Assembly (NCBI GenBank): GCA_964345365.1 | Contig: CAYFQR010000007.1 | Span: 1 to 45,083 of the forward strand | Direction of reading: 5' to 3' | DNA: 45,083 nt | From: RUG754 sp964345365 | GTDB lineage: Bacteria > Bacillota > Clostridia > Peptostreptococcales > Anaerovoracaceae | Shown here: one piece after another, positions 42,540 to 45,083 of the stretch | Position numbering within the stretch: the stretch's first letter is position 1 | Layout of the letters: each line of letters starts with the position of its first letter | The notes under the pieces: generated by a model | Told to the model about the DNA's origin: nothing | Database searches by the model: none | Seen by the model: the letters and a program-made list of their open reading frames with translations, nothing else | Program-made: the position numbers and the translations under genes

Positions 42540-43286
42540 ATGCGAATTCCACTTATTGCGGGAAACTGGAAGATGAACAAAACCCGAAGCGAAGCCGAGG
42601 ATTTTATTAAAGTATTCAAAGCTGTTTACAAGGGTACTGATGTAAGGGCTCTGATATGTGCCCCGTATACACTTCTTGAAACCATAAAGAAACAAATAAG
42701 CGGCACCGATATTTTGCTCGGAGCTCAAAATGTTTTTTATGAGCCGAAAGGTGCGTTCACCGGTGAGATATCAATTACCATGCTTGAGGATATAGGTGTG
42801 GATTATGCGATAGTAGGACACTCGGAGAGAAGAGAGTATTTCAATGAAGATGATACAATTGTAAATCTCAAGGTGAAAGCTTTACTGAAGTCGTCGGTTA
42901 AACCTATTTTATGTGTAGGTGAGCCTCTTGAAAAAAGGGAGAGCGGTGAGCAGGACAAGTATGTTGTCGCCCAAGTCAGAGCCGCGCTTGAAGGGGTGGA
43001 AGCCGAAAAGGCAAAGAATATTGTAGTCGCTTACGAACCTATTTGGGCAATAGGAACGGGCAGAACCGCAACCGCCGCTCAGGCGGGCGAGATGTGCGGC
43101 GTGATAAGAAGCACCCTTATAGAATTATATGATGAAGACATTGCAGATGAGATTATCATACAGTACGGCGGAAGTGTCAGCCCTGATAATATTACGGATA
43201 TTATGGATATGCCTGAAATAGACGGTGCTCTTGTAGGAGGGGCATCGCTTGAAGCGGAGAAGTTTATGTCAATAATAGATTTTTGA
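42540..43286 (+). CDS. tpiA: Triosephosphate isomerase
   Basis: A 248-residue TIM-barrel enzyme of glycolysis. AGNWKMNKT carries the catalytic Lys, VGHSERRE the catalytic His, and VAYEPIWAIGTG the catalytic Glu. YGGSVSPDN and DGALVGGASL bind phosphate. ATG 42540 follows AAAGGAAG; an in-frame upstream start would lengthen it without family match. A 108-base spacer separates it from gap, without an obvious terminator. Confidence 0.98.
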   Translation: MRIPLIAGNWKMNKTRSEAEDFIKVFKAVYKGTDVRALICAPYTLLETIKKQISGTDILLGAQNVFYEPKGAFTGEISITMLEDIGVDYAIVGHSERREYFNEDDTIVNLKVKALLKSSVKPILCVGEPLEKRESGEQDKYVVAQVRAALEGVEAEKAKNIVVAYEPIWAIGTGRTATAAQAGEMCGVIRSTLIELYDEDIADEIIIQYGGSVSPDNITDIMDMPEIDGALVGGASLEAEKFMSIIDF

Positions 43287-43347
43287 CGACAATTTCAAAA
43301 ACATACTGTTTCTTAACAAAAAATTGTTTTAACTTATTAAATTAACC

Positions 43348-43376
43348 TTGAAAATAGTACGATTGTGTGTTACAAT
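43348..43376 (+). promoter_or_regulatory. Probable sigma-A promoter of secG
   Basis: TTGAAA (43348-43353) and TACAAT (43371-43376) are exactly 17 bases apart, placing the transcript start about 22 bases before the secG ATG. secG and the pyrophosphatase could therefore be made independently of glycolysis genes. Confidence 0.65.
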
Positions 43377-43405
43377 TTTCGAGTTACAATAGCAGGAGGT
43401 AAGAA

Positions 43406-43639
43406 ATGAAGATTTTCTTTATGATTTTATTGGCTTTATGCAGCATTATTTTAATTGCGAGCGTATTGCTTCAGTCAGGCAGCTCGGCAGGCTTATCGGG
43501 TTCAATCGCCGGTGGTGCGGAGCAATTATTGGGTAAGAAAAAGAGCAAGGGTTATGAAGCATTACTTGAGAAGCTCACTGCCGTTGCAGCAGTGCTTTTC
43601 GTAGTACTTTCGCTTGTTATCGTTACTCTTTTTGAATAA
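43406..43639 (+). CDS. secG: Preprotein translocase subunit SecG
   Basis: A 77-residue membrane protein of the SecYEG channel. Two hydrophobic helices (about 3-22 and 55-75) flank the conserved loop with LLQSGSSAGLSGSIAGGAEQ and GKKKSKGYE. Length is typical. AGGAGG lies seven bases before the ATG. In Bacillota secG often follows the glycolytic operon, as here. Confidence 0.96.
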   Translation: MKIFFMILLALCSIILIASVLLQSGSSAGLSGSIAGGAEQLLGKKKSKGYEALLEKLTAVAAVLFVVLSLVIVTLFE

Positions 43640-43661
43640 ATCTTAGGAGGTTTTATTAATC

Positions 43662-45083
43662 ATGGAGCAATTATTTGCTGTTATCGCGGCCGTTATTGGT
43701 CTTATTGTCGCTTTTTGTTTAGCAGCGTGGATCAAGAAGGCTGAAGTCGGAACGGAAAGAATGGGAGAAATATCCGGCTTTATCAGAGAAGGCGCTTTTG
43801 CATTCCTAACTAGAGAATATAAGACGATGGTTATTGTAATCCTCGTACTCTTTCTTCTCATCGGTTTCTGCATCAGCTGGACAACTGCCGTATTATATGT
43901 AGGCGGTGCCCTTTTATCTGTTCTTGCCGGATTTTTCGGAATGAATGTTGCCACATTAGGCAACGTAAGGACTGCTAATGCCGCCAGGGAATCGGGCATG
44001 AACAAGGCTCTTAAGATAGCTTTCAGATCAGGTGCGGTTATGGGACTTTGTGTATCGGGCCTCGGACTTTTAGGTCTCGGCATCATTGTTGTGGCACTTG
44101 ACCTTGCGAGCGTGACGCAGTGCGTTACGGGCTTCGGACTCGGCGCATCATCAATGGCATTGTTCGGAAGAGTCGGCGGAGGTATTTATACTAAAGCCGC
44201 TGACGTCGGAGCTGACCTTGTAGGTAAGGTAGAGGCGGGTATCCCTGAAGATGACCCGAGAAACCCTGCCGTAATTGCAGACAACGTAGGAGACAACGTC
44301 GGAGACGTTGCAGGAATGGGTTCGGACCTTTTCGAATCATATGTGGGTTCGATTATTTCCGCAATCACTCTCGCTGCCGTAGCTGTGAGCGAACAAGCCG
44401 ATACGGCTACATTCAGCCAGATGACTGCTGCGATGTTCCCGCTTTTGATTTCCGCAGTCGGACTTATAGCGTCCATTATCGGTATTATGATGGTGAGAGG
44501 CAAGGAAGGAAGTAATCCTGCCACCGCTCTTAACATGGGAACGTATGTGAGCGGACTCATTGTTATTATAACCGTTATCATTTTGTCAAAATATTTACTC
44601 GGTGACTACACCTATGCTATTGCGATTTGCGCCGGTCTTGTATGCGGTATAGCAATCGGCAAGGTTACGGAAATCTACACTTCCGGTGACTATAAGCATG
44701 TCCAAAAAATTGCTGAGCAGTCGCAGACAGGTGCTGCCACGACGATAATATCGGGTCTCGGCGTAGGAATGCTTTCGACATTATGGCCGATAATTTTAAT
44801 CTGCGTAGCTGTATTCGTTGCATACTATTTTGCGGGAATCTACGGGATAGCACTTTCCGCAGTAGGAATGCTTTCTACTGCAGGAATGACGGTTGCCGTA
44901 GACGCTTACGGCCCTGTATCTGATAATGCCGGCGGCATTGCCGAAATGTCCGAGTTGCCTGAGGAGGTTCGCGAAATTACGGATAAGCTCGATGCTGTAG
45001 GTAATACTACCGCAGCTATCGGTAAAGGATTTGCGATAGGATCTGCTGCACTTACAGCACTTGCACTAATGGTATCATATGCG
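43662..45083 (+). CDS. hppA: Membrane-bound pyrophosphatase (K+-dependent type), 3' end cut off
   Basis: The first 474 codons of an integral membrane pyrophosphatase that couples PPi hydrolysis to H+ or Na+ pumping; the full protein is usually about 670-700 residues. The start MEQLFAVIAAVIGL follows TTAGGAGG. The pyrophosphate site is clear in DVGADLVGKVEAGIPEDDPR and NPAVIADNVGDNVGD. Near the window end, GNTTAAIGKG has Ala where K+-independent enzymes have Lys, indicating the K+-dependent class, which includes many Na+ pumps. The frame is open to the last base. It follows secG by 22 bases. Confidence 0.96.
   Translation, partial: MEQLFAVIAAVIGLIVAFCLAAWIKKAEVGTERMGEISGFIREGAFAFLTREYKTMVIVILVLFLLIGFCISWTTAVLYVGGALLSVLAGFFGMNVATLGNVRTANAARESGMNKALKIAFRSGAVMGLCVSGLGLLGLGIIVVALDLASVTQCVTGFGLGASSMALFGRVGGGIYTKAADVGADLVGKVEAGIPEDDPRNPAVIADNVGDNVGDVAGMGSDLFESYVGSIISAITLAAVAVSEQADTATFSQMTAAMFPLLISAVGLIASIIGIMMVRGKEGSNPATALNMGTYVSGLIVIITVIILSKYLLGDYTYAIAICAGLVCGIAIGKVTEIYTSGDYKHVQKIAEQSQTGAATTIISGLGVGMLSTLWPIILICVAVFVAYYFAGIYGIALSAVGMLSTAGMTVAVDAYGPVSDNAGGIAEMSELPEEVREITDKLDAVGNTTAAIGKGFAIGSAALTALALMVSYA

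Overview
The window is a gene-dense (about 90 % coding) chromosomal segment of moderate-to-low GC from a Gram-positive anaerobe, most likely class Clostridia (Bacillota). The evidence is the gene order priA-def-fmt-rsmB-prpC-prkC-rsgA-rpe, a three-PASTA PrkC kinase, strong AGGAGG ribosome-binding sites, a membrane pyrophosphatase, ammonia-dependent AsnA, QueH in place of QueG, RpoN next to the glycolytic genes, and lipoproteins with classical lipoboxes. A family-level placement would be a guess. A run of 41 N inside ruvC shows that this is a draft or scaffolded assembly, which matters for several broken or shortened genes.

Layout. 1-235: end of a tRNA cluster (Pro, CAU-anticodon, Phe), closed by a terminator. 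379-4559: an extracellular O-acylation cassette (DUF4358-like lipoprotein, transglutaminase-like protein, MBOAT acyltransferase, DHHW/AlgJ-like protein). 4705-7073: thymidine kinase overlapping a secreted SH3b-glucosaminidase-FnIII protein. 7199-8107 (minus): a YtqA-type radical SAM protein, then a 185-bp imperfect palindrome. 8427-18951: a long same-strand run with queH, asnA, priA, def, fmt, rsmB, prpC, prkC, rsgA and rpe, many overlapping or nearly touching. 19095-22229 (minus): a class A penicillin-binding protein. 22472-27462: comEC, a DUF5688-like gene, holA and a DMT permease. 27505-30246: an orphan lipoprotein, then a cobalamin riboswitch controlling a broken gene for a transcobalamin/intrinsic-factor-like B12-binding surface protein. 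30301-32389 (minus): argR-recN. 32544-36155: ruvC (gap), ruvA, ruvB, queA. 36213-36698 (minus): trmL. 36931-38530: an ACT-less homoserine dehydrogenase and a SEC-C protein. 38753-45083: rpoN, pgk, gap, tpiA, secG and a membrane pyrophosphatase running off the end.

How the genes fit together. Most of the window is housekeeping: translation initiation and rRNA/tRNA modification, replication restart and recombination (priA, recN, ruvABC, holA), cell-wall synthesis with its Ser/Thr phospho-signalling pair, and lower glycolysis. The accessory interest lies in the O-acylation cassette and the riboswitch-controlled B12-capture protein. The latter is the best candidate for something poorly described: a bacterial protein combining the domain types of mammalian B12 carriers, placed under a B12-sensing RNA. 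As assembled, it is disrupted by a frame change at a TA repeat and by an apparent internal deletion.

No transposase, phage gene, CRISPR array or rRNA gene was seen. Several non-coding repeats were found: the 185-bp palindrome, five 20-bp tandem units upstream of ruvA, a small dispersed palindrome in two places, and two perfect palindromes between the penicillin-binding protein and comEC.
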